Shown: positions 21,539-29,822 of the stretch, one piece after another
How positions within the stretch are numbered: the first letter of the stretch is position 1
Layout of the letters: each line of letters opens with the position of its first letter
NCBI RefSeq assembly: GCF_006442795.2
Contig: NZ_CP083956.1
Location: forward strand, 4,255,501-4,319,500
Source of the DNA: Mesorhizobium sp. B1-1-8
GTDB lineage: Bacteria > Pseudomonadota > Alphaproteobacteria > Rhizobiales > Rhizobiaceae
Length of the DNA: 64,000 bases
Direction of reading: 5' to 3'
Made by a program: the position numbers and the translations under genes
The notes under the pieces: model-generated
What the model saw: the letters and a program-made list of their open reading frames with translations, nothing else
Database searches by the model: none
What the model was told of the DNA's origin: nothing

Positions 21539-22084
21539 ATGACGCTGGCGCTTGAACGCAGCCGCAACATGCATATGCGGTATCCACCGATCGACGGGCT
21601 CTGGACCTGGGATATCAAGCGCGACCGGGTCTATGGCGATGCCAACCTGTCCGCCTATTTCGGCCTGACGAGCGACGAATTTTCGCGTGGCGCGCCACTG
21701 GAAAGGTGGATGCAAAGTATCGAACGGGAAGACAGGTCGAGGATAAGGCTGGCGATCCGCAAAGCGATAGAGCAAAGGTCCAGCTTCAGGGAAGTCTACA
21801 AGATCCGCTCCGAAAAGATTGGGCTGCGCACGATCCTGGCCGTTGGCCAATGCTGTGTCGACGACCTTGGCAAGGCGGCACTTTATCCCGGCTGGTTCGT
21901 CGACCTGACGCAGGAAGCCGCGAGCGAAGACGATTCGTTACGCGAGATCCACGGCCACGTCGAACAGGCGAGGGAAATCGCCCAGTCGATCGGGCACGAT
22001 ATGCTGTCCTATCTTCTGGACAACATTCAGGAAGAGGTACAGTTGAAGCTCGGCAACGGATCGAGGAGGCGCAAATCGTCCTGA
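21539..22084 (+). CDS. PAS-domain protein
   Basis: 181 residues. Residues about 15-130 read as a single PAS fold (GLWTWDIKRDRVYGDANLSAYFGL, then ..EREDRSRIRLAIRKAI and a RTILAVGQC strand). The rest is helical with no kinase or cyclase domain, so it is probably a stand-alone sensor. Either the ATG at 21539 or one eleven codons later may be used; no strong ribosome-binding site separates them. Confidence 0.7.
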   Translation: MTLALERSRNMHMRYPPIDGLWTWDIKRDRVYGDANLSAYFGLTSDEFSRGAPLERWMQSIEREDRSRIRLAIRKAIEQRSSFREVYKIRSEKIGLRTILAVGQCCVDDLGKAALYPGWFVDLTQEAASEDDSLREIHGHVEQAREIAQSIGHDMLSYLLDNIQEEVQLKLGNGSRRRKSS

Positions 22085-22107
22085 GGCGATCCTTGCCGGT
22101 AAGTGGG

Positions 22108-22371
22108 CTAGCTTCTGGGCGGAAGCGGGCCGCGCCTGCCGACTTCGGCCGACACCATGCGCGCGAAATGCGACTGTGGAGATCGGCTCTCGATAAGCCT
22201 GGCTCGCTCGAGCGCGGCATCTCCATAGAATTCGATCAGCACATTGGCGGCCTTGACGGCGTCGGCCCGCAGCCGTCCGACATCGGCCTCCCCGCTCGAA
22301 AGTTCGCTCCCGGCAATCACGTCAAGCATGGCTTGCAACCTGTCGGGAGTGCTGCCCTCGTCTTCGTGCAT
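22108..22371 (-). CDS. Small helical protein
   Basis: 87 residues from ATG at 22371 (MHEDEGSTPDRLQAMLD). Mostly helical, with no domain recognised. It converges on the PAS gene and is divergent from the 64-residue helical protein at 22540. Confidence 0.55.
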   Translation of the reverse strand: MHEDEGSTPDRLQAMLDVIAGSELSSGEADVGRLRADAVKAANVLIEFYGDAALERARLIESRSPQSHFARMVSAEVGRRGPLPPRS

Positions 22372-22539
22372 GGTCGCTATCCGATTGGGTCCGGAAAAAT
22401 ATCGACATTTTGGCGCTATGTCCAACAGCTTTGTCGATCGAGCGCAGGGGCAACCGGAAACAGCTTCGCCGTTAATCAGACCACAATCTTCGTACAAGTA
22501 TAGTGGGTCAAACTTCCCATACAGACATTGGGGGCACCA

Positions 22540-22734
22540 ATGAACCAGCCAAGCAAAATGGAAAACCTGCAGTTTGCGCAGGGGATCTTGCGAGAACTTC
22601 GCCAGAGGGCTGAAGCCGATGGCGAGAAGCTTTTGACCTACCTCATCGACATGGCCTATCTCGAAGCCAGCGACCGCATCCGCGCCCACTGGATCGGCAG
22701 CCATGAGACCGAGAACCGCCGAGCCAAGAGCTGA
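22540..22734 (+). CDS. Small helical protein
   Basis: 64 residues: an amphipathic helix pair including LLTYLIDMAYLEASDR, a phrase with the look of a conserved rhizobial small protein. A GGGGGC stretch precedes the ATG. Its centre resembles the helix of the PAS protein's C-terminus (MLSYLLDNIQEE), which may mean a shared partner. No function assigned. Confidence 0.55.
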   Translation: MNQPSKMENLQFAQGILRELRQRAEADGEKLLTYLIDMAYLEASDRIRAHWIGSHETENRRAKS

Positions 22735-22782
22735 GGCCGCCATCTTGCCGACACGCCCCGGCTAGAACAGCGCCCGGAACGC

Positions 22783-22814
22783 AAAAAACCCGCCACGCCT
22801 TTCGGCACGGCGGG
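22783..22814 (-). terminator. Terminator of msrA
   Basis: On the minus strand CCGCCGTGCC-gaaa-GGCGTGGCGG forms a stem with one imperfection, followed by GTTTTTT. It lies about 40 bases after the msrA stop. Confidence 0.85.
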
Positions 22815-22852
22815 CGTATCATGGACAAGAGGCTACCGCGTCAGCCGCTATT

Positions 22853-23371
22853 TTATGATGCGGCAGCCTTTTCGCGAACCGGAAGCTTCCAGCCCGGCCG
22901 GACGAAATGGCAGGTATAGCCGTTGGGATAGCGCTCCAGATAGTCCTGATGCTCGGGCTCTGCCTCCCAGAAGGCGCCGGCCGGAGCGAGCTCGGTGACG
23001 ACCTTGCCGGGCCACAGGCCAGAGGCCTCGACATCGGCGATGGTGTCTTCGGCGATCCGCTTCTGCTCCTCGCTGGTGTAGAAGATCGCCGAGCGATAGC
23101 TCAAGCCGACATCGTTGCCCTGACGGTTCTTCGTCGTCGGGTCATGGATCTGGAAGAAGAATTCGAGCAGCGTGCGGAAACTGATCCTGGCGGGATCAAA
23201 GACGATCTCGATCGCTTCGGCATGAGTGCCGTGGTTGCGATAGGTGGCGTTGGGAACGTCGCCGCCGCTATAGCCGACGCGGGTGGAGATCACGCCGGGA
23301 TAGCGGCGGATCAGGTCCTGCATGCCCCAGAAGCAGCCGCCGGCGAGGATCGCGCGTTCGGAAGAAGCCAT
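22853..23371 (-). CDS. msrA: Peptide methionine-S-sulfoxide reductase
   Basis: 172 residues. The catalytic motif GGCFWGMQ is near residue 12, where Cys reduces the S-epimer of methionine sulfoxide. Further family blocks are [19 protein letters not shown] and [23 protein letters not shown] lies upstream of the ATG and a strong terminator follows, so it is monocistronic. No msrB domain is fused. Confidence 0.95.
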   Translation of the reverse strand: MASSERAILAGGCFWGMQDLIRRYPGVISTRVGYSGGDVPNATYRNHGTHAEAIEIVFDPARISFRTLLEFFFQIHDPTTKNRQGNDVGLSYRSAIFYTSEEQKRIAEDTIADVEASGLWPGKVVTELAPAGAFWEAEPEHQDYLERYPNGYTCHFVRPGWKLPVREKAAAS

Positions 23372-23520
23372 GTCAAACCTCCTTTGGATTTCTCCATAGG
23401 TGGGGATTGTGGCCTGCTTCTTCCAGCGGCTCAAGCGGGTGCCGCAAGGATGAGCTGTGGTTGCCCTCCTCCGGCGGACACCCGCCGGAACGAGCCGGCG
23501 GGCGTCCGGCACCGGGACGA

Positions 23521-23739
23521 TCAGCGTTTCTGACCGCGGCCGCCGTTGTCGTGGTTATGGTCGTGGCTTCCGCCCAGGCAGTCCGCGCTGCCGACGCCGC
23601 AGCAGCGCGCGGTCCATAGCGTGTTGCCCGACTTGTTTTCGCATTCGGTTTTGACAGTCTGCTGGCCGGCCATCGCGGATCCGGCCAGGGCCGAGACCGC
23701 CACGGCGGCAAGAAGTGTATTGCGCAGGATTGCAGTCAT
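23521..23739 (-). CDS. Small secreted protein
   Basis: 72 residues: signal peptide ending near GSAMA, then four cysteines (TEC, ARCCG, ADC) and a His-rich tail [11 protein letters not shown]. The His/Cys pattern suggests metal binding in the periplasm. No family recognised. Confidence 0.6.
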   Translation of the reverse strand: MTAILRNTLLAAVAVSALAGSAMAGQQTVKTECENKSGNTLWTARCCGVGSADCLGGSHDHNHDNGGRGQKR

Positions 23740-23890
23740 CTGAAAATCTCCATTGGCTGTGGTTTTCCGTCTACGGCCATGTGTCGCCGGGCGGCATGAA
23801 TTGGTTCACGGAGCTGCAGAAAAAATTTTGCCGGCGGGTTCGGGTCTGCGCGATATTCCGGGTTGACGGCGGCGCCTTGCAGATCACGCG

Positions 23891-24214
23891 TCACTCATCC
23901 CGCGCCGCCTTGAACCTTCGCACCACGACCTCGAAGACGATGTCGGAGATCCACATGGCCGAGACGCCGATGAGAAAGGCGGCGGCGAGCGTGGTGGTGT
24001 CGTCGGCCGCGTCCGGCATGGGCAGGCCGCTTGCCTCGACCCAGGCGACCACAGGCAGCGTCAGATAGGCGGCGGCGAGCGCGCCGCAGATCGGGGAAGC
24101 AACCATTTCGCGCAGCTTATAGCGATGCCGCGACAGCGCCCGCAGCGCGCCGCCGGCAAGACCGGCGGCGACCACCTGGCCCTTGATGCCGAGCAGATCG
24201 AAGATGTCGTGCAT
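23891..24214 (-). CDS. Phage-type small membrane protein
   Basis: 107 residues with an N-terminal amphipathic stretch (IFDLLGIKGQVVAAGLAGGALRAL) and two later hydrophobic helices. GGAGG lies upstream of the ATG. It ends the lysis gene run, so a second holin, antiholin or anchoring role is possible, but no family is recognised. Confidence 0.6.
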   Translation of the reverse strand: MHDIFDLLGIKGQVVAAGLAGGALRALSRHRYKLREMVASPICGALAAAYLTLPVVAWVEASGLPMPDAADDTTTLAAAFLIGVSAMWISDIVFEVVVRRFKAARDE

Positions 24215-24216
24215 GA

Positions 24217-24411
24217 TCAGGACCTCCAGCCGCAGAGTTTTGCGCCCTTGCGGTTGTGCGCCAGAAGCGCCCTCGCCTCTTCGTCCGACAGCGCATCGAC
24301 AATCTTGCCGGAGAGCCGCAGCGGCGAGGCGACCGCGCAGAAGCCGCCTTTCGCAGTGCTGCAGCCGGCAAGTGCGGCGGCGATGGCCGCGATGATCAGC
24401 CCCTTGCCCAT
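24217..24411 (-). CDS. Rz1-like outer-membrane lipoprotein (o-spanin candidate)
   Basis: 64 residues with a lipoprotein signal ending LAGC-S. The tail LLAHNRKGAKLCGW resembles small lipoproteins at phage lysis loci. Its start lies inside the end of the coding sequence for the membrane-anchored protein upstream, the overlapping arrangement typical of Rz/Rz1 spanins. It would act in the outer membrane and fuse it to the inner one at lysis. Family membership is inferred from size, signal and position. Confidence 0.6.
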   Translation of the reverse strand: MGKGLIIAAIAAALAGCSTAKGGFCAVASPLRLSGKIVDALSDEEARALLAHNRKGAKLCGWRS

Positions 24412-24635
24412 GATTTGAGCTCCTTTCGCGCCGCCTCGCCGGGCAGCGTGCCGATGTCGTTGTCGACGCGGTCGGCAATGTCGCGGGCCGCCGCCTCGCT
24501 CGCTGCTTGCCGGGCGCGCTCGGCGCCGGCGCCGGCAAGCCGCTGGTGAAAACCCCAGCCAAGCGCTGCAATGACGGACGCCAGCACGCCAAGGATCGCC
24601 GGGTTGGAGAGCAGGGAGGAAAGGAGCGCCGTCAT
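24396..24635 (-). CDS. Rz-like membrane protein (i-spanin candidate)
   Basis: 79 residues: one N-terminal transmembrane helix (AILGVLASVIAALGWGF) and a charged helical tail rich in Ala/Arg/Glu. This fits an inner-membrane spanin with a periplasmic coiled coil. It overlaps the lipoprotein gene downstream by 16 bases and the 32-residue gene upstream by ATGA. Shorter than lambda Rz, so the call is tentative. Confidence 0.55.
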   Translation of the reverse strand: MTALLSSLLSNPAILGVLASVIAALGWGFHQRLAGAGAERARQAASEAAARDIADRVDNDIGTLPGEAARKELKSWARG

Positions 24636-24730
24636 GACAGCCACCACACGGCAAGGGCGCCGACGAGCAGCAGCGCGCCGATGACCCAGGGCAAGGCCTG
24701 GCGGATGAGTTCGGTGAAGACCTCGACCAT
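24632..24730 (-). CDS. 32-residue single-helix peptide
   Basis: MVEVFTELIRQALPWVIGAL then LLVGALAVWWLS: one hydrophobic helix with a Trp-rich end. Its stop overlaps the next start as ATGA and it fits the tight spacing of the lysis genes, which supports translation despite its size. It may act as an antiholin or accessory holin; no homologue recognised. Confidence 0.5.
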   Translation of the reverse strand: MVEVFTELIRQALPWVIGALLLVGALAVWWLS

Positions 24731-24739
24731 TTCGCAACC

Positions 24740-24943
24740 TCATTTCGACCAGTGGAATTTGTGGGCGAGCGCGTACCAGGCTTCGGTTGTTGCGCTGATG
24801 AGCAGGCCGATGCCGGTCTCGAGCGCCATCTGGATGTCGGGATCGGCCGAGAGTGCCGAGGCGTCGCCGGCGCCGAGCAGGCCCCGCGCGACGAGAACGC
24901 CGGCGCCGTAGCGCAAGCCGATGCGGATGATGACGGCGATCAT
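24740..24943 (-). CDS. Holin-like protein (Pam3-gp28-type candidate)
   Basis: 67 residues starting MIAVIIRIGLRYGAGVLVARG, with a second hydrophobic stretch near residues 40-55 and a basic end (HKFHWSK). Size and gene order, between endolysin and spanin-like genes, fit a small holin that would release the endolysin. It overlaps the endolysin stop by four bases. Confidence 0.6.
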   Translation of the reverse strand: MIAVIIRIGLRYGAGVLVARGLLGAGDASALSADPDIQMALETGIGLLISATTEAWYALAHKFHWSK

Positions 24944-25674
24944 TGGCAGAACACTCCAAGCAGGTGACAGGTAAGATGCGCGGCCCAGGCGGCGATCGAG
25001 CCGACCGCCAGCACCACCGCAGCGACGATGCCGGTGGCCTTGCCGGGCGATGCCGGCCTCGCCGAGCCCGCGGGTGGACCGCCGCCATCCGGGGGGCTCG
25101 CCGTCGGCGGCTCGGCGGCGGGCACCGGGGCCTGCGGCGCAGGCTGAACACTCGCCTCCGGCCGCGCCGAAAGCAGCAGCGCCTCCCGGCGCACCGAGAG
25201 GACACGCGCGCTCCAGCCCTTGCCGAAGGTCGGCCAGGTCGGCAGCCGTTGGAGAAAGGCGAGGCGCGCGTCGCAAAGCGCGTCGATGACGATGCCGGCG
25301 GGCTTTGCCCCGGCGGCGGCAAGCGTGGCCGGACCGATGCGGCCGTCCTCGGCGACGCCGAGCACGGCCTGCAGGTATTTCGCCGCCCTGCCCGGCCCGC
25401 TGTTCACGGCGAAGTCGAAAACGGCGTAGTCGATGCCGGCCGGAAGCTCGGCGCCGACAACGGCATCCCAGTAAAAGCGCCGATAGACCGTCGCGATCTC
25501 GGCATCGCTGATCTTGCGCAGCTCGGCCTTGCCGGCGTCGGCCTTCACGTAACGGCGGAAATTGGCGAGCGTGACGCCACGCATCGTCGCGCCGCCGGGA
25601 TCGGCGGGGTTGTCCGACCAGCCGCCCTCGGATTTGAGCACGAGCGCAAGCGCCCGCGCAAAGTTGCGGTCCAT
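24940..25674 (-). CDS. GH108-type endolysin with C-terminal membrane helix
   Basis: 244 residues. The N-terminal domain carries LKSEGGWSDNPADPGG, with the catalytic Glu of GH108/secretion-activator lysozymes, then YRRFYWD and FDFAVNSGPGRAAKYLQ from the following peptidoglycan-binding part. A Pro/Ala-rich linker (about residues 175-215) leads to a hydrophobic helix near 220-235. It would cut peptidoglycan at lysis. The tethered C-terminus is unusual for a soluble endolysin and is seen in some rhizobial prophages. Confidence 0.88.
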   Translation of the reverse strand: MDRNFARALALVLKSEGGWSDNPADPGGATMRGVTLANFRRYVKADAGKAELRKISDAEIATVYRRFYWDAVVGAELPAGIDYAVFDFAVNSGPGRAAKYLQAVLGVAEDGRIGPATLAAAGAKPAGIVIDALCDARLAFLQRLPTWPTFGKGWSARVLSVRREALLLSARPEASVQPAPQAPVPAAEPPTASPPDGGGPPAGSARPASPGKATGIVAAVVLAVGSIAAWAAHLTCHLLGVFCQ

Positions 25675-25857
25675 GGGTCATGTTCCTTGGTGTGGGAGGA
25701 AAATTTTGCCGGCGAACGGTAACGGCGCAAATTGCGCTTTAGAAAAGCCTTAATTAACATATGATAACGTTGGTGGACGGTGGGTGGGGACCCGCCGGGC
25801 GGTGTTCATAAATGGGGCAGCGGCGTTGCCTGGCACGCCGAAGGGGTTTGGGGCAAA

Positions 25858-26070
25858 ATGGCGTTTTCTGAAACAGGCGAGTGCCGGTGTTGCGGCGGCA
25901 GCGGCATGACGTTCGAATGCCCCAGATGGCGAAGCTCGAACGGCCATTGCTGCCCGGCGGGCACGCATCGGCAGCGGTGCCCAGGCACCAGCATACGCTG
26001 TGCCGAGTGCGAGGGGACGGGCAAGCCGGGGCACGCCGCCGAGGCGTATGCCAGGGCAAGCACCGCCTGA
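25858..26070 (+). CDS. Cys-rich miniprotein, paralogue 2
   Basis: 70 residues. Cysteine blocks CRCCGGSG, HCCP, RCPG and CAECEGTG match the 54-residue protein at 18996-19160 almost position for position, with the shared core SSNGHCCP-x-GTHR-x-x-CPG. The C-x-x-C-x-G-x-G pairs resemble DnaJ zinc ribbons. It is the only plus-strand gene between the lysis cassette and the glycosyltransferase gene, and its ribosome-binding site is weak. The tail KPGHAAEAYARASTA is extra. Confidence 0.65.
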   Translation: MAFSETGECRCCGGSGMTFECPRWRSSNGHCCPAGTHRQRCPGTSIRCAECEGTGKPGHAAEAYARASTA

Positions 26071-26087
26071 GGATTGCTGTCGCTCGG

Positions 26088-27002
26088 TCAGACCTCGATC
26101 AGACGTTCCGACGGCCCGTCAAAATAGCGCGACCAGATGTGGTCGGTCAGCAATCGCCGGTATTCGGGAGCCGTGGATGGTCCCATATACGAGGCCTTTC
26201 CGATATGCAGCATTGCCCCGTCCAGGATCTGGTATTTGACGTCGAGTTGGCCGAGATGGATGGGCAATTCACCCTCGCTCGCCAGTTCGAAACAGTCGGA
26301 CGAAAGCCGCGAATAGATCGGATCCCAATTGCTGCCGCCGGTATCGAGACCACGGGCGCCGTTCCCCCTGAAATCCAGGGCCAGACCTTCGAAATCGCGA
26401 TATCGGAAGAAGCACAGCCCCGCCCAAAGGAACCAGCCCGGATCGTCTGCGGACCTGGTGAACTTGTAGTTGGAGGCGGACATGAGCTTCAGGCCGTAGC
26501 CGGTCTTGCCCGCCATGCGCGCTGAAATATCCAGCGGCGCGATCGGCAGGCAGTCGTGATCGAGGAAGCCGAATGTCTCCGGCTTCAGGTGGCGAACGAT
26601 GTTGTAATAGGTCCAGTTCATAGCGTTGCCGTGCGAGCGGCTCGGGTGACGCTCCGGATTCCTCGGCAAGCCGAGATAGGGAACGCCTCTGGCCTTGCAG
26701 ACCATCTCGATGGCGCGCCTGGCCTCCGGCGACCTGGAATTGTCGACAACGACAAGCAGCATTCCGCTTGCGTATTTCTGCCAGCCCTTGGTCAGGGCAT
26801 CGATGACCCATGGGGTGTTGAATGCCACGACGAAACATAAGCGGCTTGCTCCGGTCTTTCGCAGTTCATCGGCAAAAGCGCGCCCTCTGGCGGGGCTCAT
26901 CAGCCGAAAGAAACGGTAAATGAGCCAGTCGCGCGTCAGGATGGCGCTGTAGATGACGGGATTGCTGCGGAACGCCTCCACAAACTTTTTCGAAAGCCGC
27001 AT
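26088..27002 (-). CDS. Glycosyltransferase-like protein
   Basis: About 304 residues from ATG at 27002. The pattern VVVDNSRSPEARRAIEMVCKA followed by FGFLDHDCLP (a DxD-like metal motif) and later GWFLWAGLCFFR is that of GT-A-fold family-2-type glycosyltransferases. There is no transmembrane helix. In a prophage such a gene may alter the host surface sugar, but it could also be a host gene between phage modules. A degraded copy lies just upstream. Confidence 0.7.
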   Translation of the reverse strand: MRLSKKFVEAFRSNPVIYSAILTRDWLIYRFFRLMSPARGRAFADELRKTGASRLCFVVAFNTPWVIDALTKGWQKYASGMLLVVVDNSRSPEARRAIEMVCKARGVPYLGLPRNPERHPSRSHGNAMNWTYYNIVRHLKPETFGFLDHDCLPIAPLDISARMAGKTGYGLKLMSASNYKFTRSADDPGWFLWAGLCFFRYRDFEGLALDFRGNGARGLDTGGSNWDPIYSRLSSDCFELASEGELPIHLGQLDVKYQILDGAMLHIGKASYMGPSTAPEYRRLLTDHIWSRYFDGPSERLIEV

Positions 27003-27184
27003 TTTTTCACTATCCCCGGGATCGTCCCGCCGCGCTATAGAATGAAAATGGCGGGATGGAAATGGCGCGCGGGGCAGGACGGGCGCGCCAATGCGCACGC
27101 GATGCGCCGCCGCCGGAGCCAGGGCTGGCGGGCTGAGCGAGCATGGCCCGCGAGGCCACGGCGAGCCCCGCCTGGCATGCGGCC

Positions 27185-27385
27185 GTCCGGCAGCCGGGAA
27201 TGCCTCCGATCCGGCAAGCTTTGTTCGAAGGCTCGCCGTGGCTCCGGTGGGTTTGAGTTATCGACGGCGACTTCGGCATCCCGCTTGATCATCGATCACC
27301 GAATGCCCGAGACGAAACGGCTTGTTCCCATCTTGCGCAACTCATCGGAAAAAACGCGGCGTCTGGCTGGCTATGGTTCTAGCGG
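27185..27385 (-). pseudogene. Remnant of a second glycosyltransferase gene
   Basis: The minus strand repeats, with changes, the pieces of the neighbouring gene coding for the DNSRSPEARRA segment and for RKTGASRLCFVV. The intervening sequence is shortened and frames are broken. This is the wreck of a tandem paralogue. Confidence 0.6.
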
Positions 27386-27415
27386 CTAGTCCGTGAGAGC
27401 TCCCGGCAGCAATAC

Positions 27416-27715
27416 CTAGCCGTTGCTCGGATCGAGGATTGCCCAGCAGCGCCCGACTATCAAAACCGGGAACGCCTTCGCGACAAGCTTCTTGATCAGC
27501 GCAACTTCCTCGACAGGAAGAGTCAGTTCCTTTGCCGAGCAGACACGCATGGCCAATTCAAACCGCTTGACCTTTTCCTCGCCGGGTAGGTTCTGTTCGT
27601 CAGCAAACGGTGCCAAAAGCGCGTTGGCTGCCGCTCTGCCAAGAGTGGCGTCAACACCGTTCTCGACAATCGGGGTCCCATCCACGTCGAGCAGTTTGGT
27701 AGAAAAATCGATCAT
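27416..27715 (-). CDS. Phage-type small protein
   Basis: 99 residues from the ATG at 27715 (MIDFSTKLLDVDGTPI), with GGAGAAC upstream. It has an ordered alpha/beta look, ends just after CWAILDP, and has no recognised domain. It follows the tail-fibre gene on the same strand by 21 bases, so it is probably part of the late operon. Confidence 0.6.
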   Translation of the reverse strand: MIDFSTKLLDVDGTPIVENGVDATLGRAAANALLAPFADEQNLPGEEKVKRFELAMRVCSAKELTLPVEEVALIKKLVAKAFPVLIVGRCWAILDPSNG

Positions 27716-27735
27716 GTTGTTCTCCAGTTTGGTGA

Positions 27736-29598
27736 TCAAGTTCCGATGAGCCCGTGACCGGCCGTACCGTGAAGATCGGTGATGAGGGCAGCCAGGCGCT
27801 GCGACACGTTTCGGCAGGCATCATCGAGCGCCTGCACCGTCGCCTGCACGTAGGACGCTGTGTGGGTCTGGCCCGCATAGGCGGCATAAGTAGTGCGCGC
27901 CAGCGTTCCGGTCGGCACTGCCCAGCCAGTCTTTCGTCCGCCGACGACTTGGAGGCCGCCGGATTTTAGGGAGAGCAAATTCGCGTTGTCCCACGACATC
28001 ACAACATCGGAAGAGGTGAAGTCGCTCGTGTCGGTTGTGATGCGATTGTAGAGTGCAAGCGTGCCACAGCCCTGGGTCGCCGACCTGGTCAGGCCGATGC
28101 CGGCTTTCGCAGCGCGCGTTTCGGCGCCCGAGCTTGTGACAGAAAGTCCAAGAGCTGCCGTCTGGGTGCCGCCATTGTCATTTTCCAAGCGACCCACGAT
28201 CTGGAGACCGCTCAGGGCGAGATAGCCGTGAATTATGCTCTGGCGAGCTTTGGAGACGGAGCCTGCCATTATGCCGGCCTGGCCAGTGAAACTGGTGACA
28301 GCCGTTGAAGCGTCGATGAAGCCAGCGTCGGCGATAGTGCCGGACACCGCAAAGCCGTGATGCCAGCCGCCAGGCGCTGTGTTGCCGAACGCCCAATAAC
28401 CGGCTGTGCTTTTAGCCAAGCCCGACGCAACCGAGACGAAGCCGTAGGCCGCCGTGCTCACGCCGATCGTCGGCGCGTCGGCTCCGACGTTATTGATGTC
28501 GCTTTCTATGCCGGTGACGAGATACCCGCCTGAGCCAGCATGGCCTTGCGTGATCATGTTGGCGCCGTAAACCGACGCCGAGTTGGCGCCGCCAATAACG
28601 CTCGATGTCAGGCCAATTTTGTACGCCGTGGTCGTATTGGCCAACCCGGTGTTGCTGGTCATCGTGAATTGGGCGCCGATCTCTGGCAATGTCGCGCTGG
28701 CCGCTGTGGTGACCTGGTTCAGCCCGACGAGGGCAGAAAGGCCGGAGCCGATGAAGGTAACGCTGGCGGGGGTGCCAATCGTGATGCCGGGAAGCGTGGT
28801 CGTTCCTGTCAACGTCGGCGAAGCGGAGAGGACGACGTTGCCGGTTCCCGTCGCCGCGACGGTTACATAGGCCGTGTTGCCGGCATTGCGCTGCAGGAAG
28901 GTGCTTGCCGCCGGCGGCGGTAGATTGATGGACGAAGCCGATGCCGCCGCCGCGGTTGCCGAGCTCGCGGCATTGGTTGCGGACGTGCCGGCGGCCGACG
29001 CCGATCCAGCCGCCGCCGTGGCGGAATTGCCGGCATTGGTCGCCGAGGTCGCGGCGGTCGTGGCTGAACCCGCGGCGGCGGTAGCTGCGCCTGCCGCGCC
29101 GGCGGCGCTGGTCGCGGCCGCATTTGCCGACCCTGAAGCCGCCGAGGCCGAGGCGGCCGCGGCTGTCGCGGACCCCGCCGCGGCCGATGCGCTGGCCGCC
29201 GCCGCGGTCGCCGCATTCTGCGCATCGCCAAGAACGTCTTCGGAGACATAGAAGTCGATGTCGATATCGTCGGTGCCGATAATCGGGTCGAGGCTCCCGA
29301 ATACATAGACAAAGCCGGCCGAGGCGGTTCCCGCCTGCACGTGAACGGTCGTGCCCCTCTGCATCGTCCTTGCGCTGCGCGCGTCGGAGGCTCGATACCA
29401 TTCGCCTTCGCTCGCCGTGTAGATGCCGTTCTGGGCGGCGGCGGCCTGGTCCTTGACCAGCACGCGGTCACCGACCGCGACCGCCACGCCGTCGATGGTC
29501 TGCAGGCCGTAAAGGGTAATGTTTCCCGTCGTCGCCAGGCGCACGGGTTCGCGCTCGCCCGTCAACAGGCGAACGGCGGCGGTTGCAGGTCGGGCCAT
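27736..29598 (-). CDS. Phage tail fibre protein
   Basis: 620 residues. The N-terminal module (LTGEREPVRLATTGNI, DRVLVKDQAAAAQNGIY) matches the virion-attachment part of podovirus fibres. Residues about 125-220 are almost pure Ala/Ser/Thr heptad-like repeats, which is the long thin shaft. The rest is a mixed beta-rich tip that would bind the host, and the C-terminal helix may trimerise. It lies between the toxin/immunity region and the lysis cassette and is co-directional with both. Confidence 0.85.
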   Translation of the reverse strand: MARPATAAVRLLTGEREPVRLATTGNITLYGLQTIDGVAVAVGDRVLVKDQAAAAQNGIYTASEGEWYRASDARSARTMQRGTTVHVQAGTASAGFVYVFGSLDPIIGTDDIDIDFYVSEDVLGDAQNAATAAAASASAAAGSATAAAASASAASGSANAAATSAAGAAGAATAAAGSATTAATSATNAGNSATAAAGSASAAGTSATNAASSATAAAASASSINLPPPAASTFLQRNAGNTAYVTVAATGTGNVVLSASPTLTGTTTLPGITIGTPASVTFIGSGLSALVGLNQVTTAASATLPEIGAQFTMTSNTGLANTTTAYKIGLTSSVIGGANSASVYGANMITQGHAGSGGYLVTGIESDINNVGADAPTIGVSTAAYGFVSVASGLAKSTAGYWAFGNTAPGGWHHGFAVSGTIADAGFIDASTAVTSFTGQAGIMAGSVSKARQSIIHGYLALSGLQIVGRLENDNGGTQTAALGLSVTSSGAETRAAKAGIGLTRSATQGCGTLALYNRITTDTSDFTSSDVVMSWDNANLLSLKSGGLQVVGGRKTGWAVPTGTLARTTYAAYAGQTHTASYVQATVQALDDACRNVSQRLAALITDLHGTAGHGLIGT

Positions 29599-29611
29599 AA
29601 GGCTTGCTCCA

Positions 29612-29639
29612 TGAAAAAAGCCCCGCGGAAGCGAGGCTT
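29612..29639 (-). terminator. Terminator ahead of tail fibre gene
   Basis: On the minus strand AAGCCTCGC-ttcc-GCGGGGCTT, with one mismatch, is followed by TTTTTT. It would stop transcripts coming from the RibD-like side before the fibre gene, so the fibre may have its own promoter. Confidence 0.75.
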
Positions 29640-29822
29640 GAAAGGACTGAATTTTCGCGAGTTCATTGGTCGCGGCAGCCCGCGCGAAACTGATGCGACG
29701 GGCGTCGTTTGAACCTAGGGGGTATGCGCCAACTTTGCCTGTTCCCTCGACTGATATCGATGGGATTTTCCTGCAGTCATGATGCCACTCATGCTCGACA
29801 AGATGAAACGGACAATATCCAA

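Noticed and set aside
28870..29250. Ala-rich repetitive stretch that might be taken for a CRISPR or tandem repeat
   Set aside because: The repeats are irregular GCC/GCG codon runs of the tail-fibre shaft, with no constant spacer length or repeat unit.
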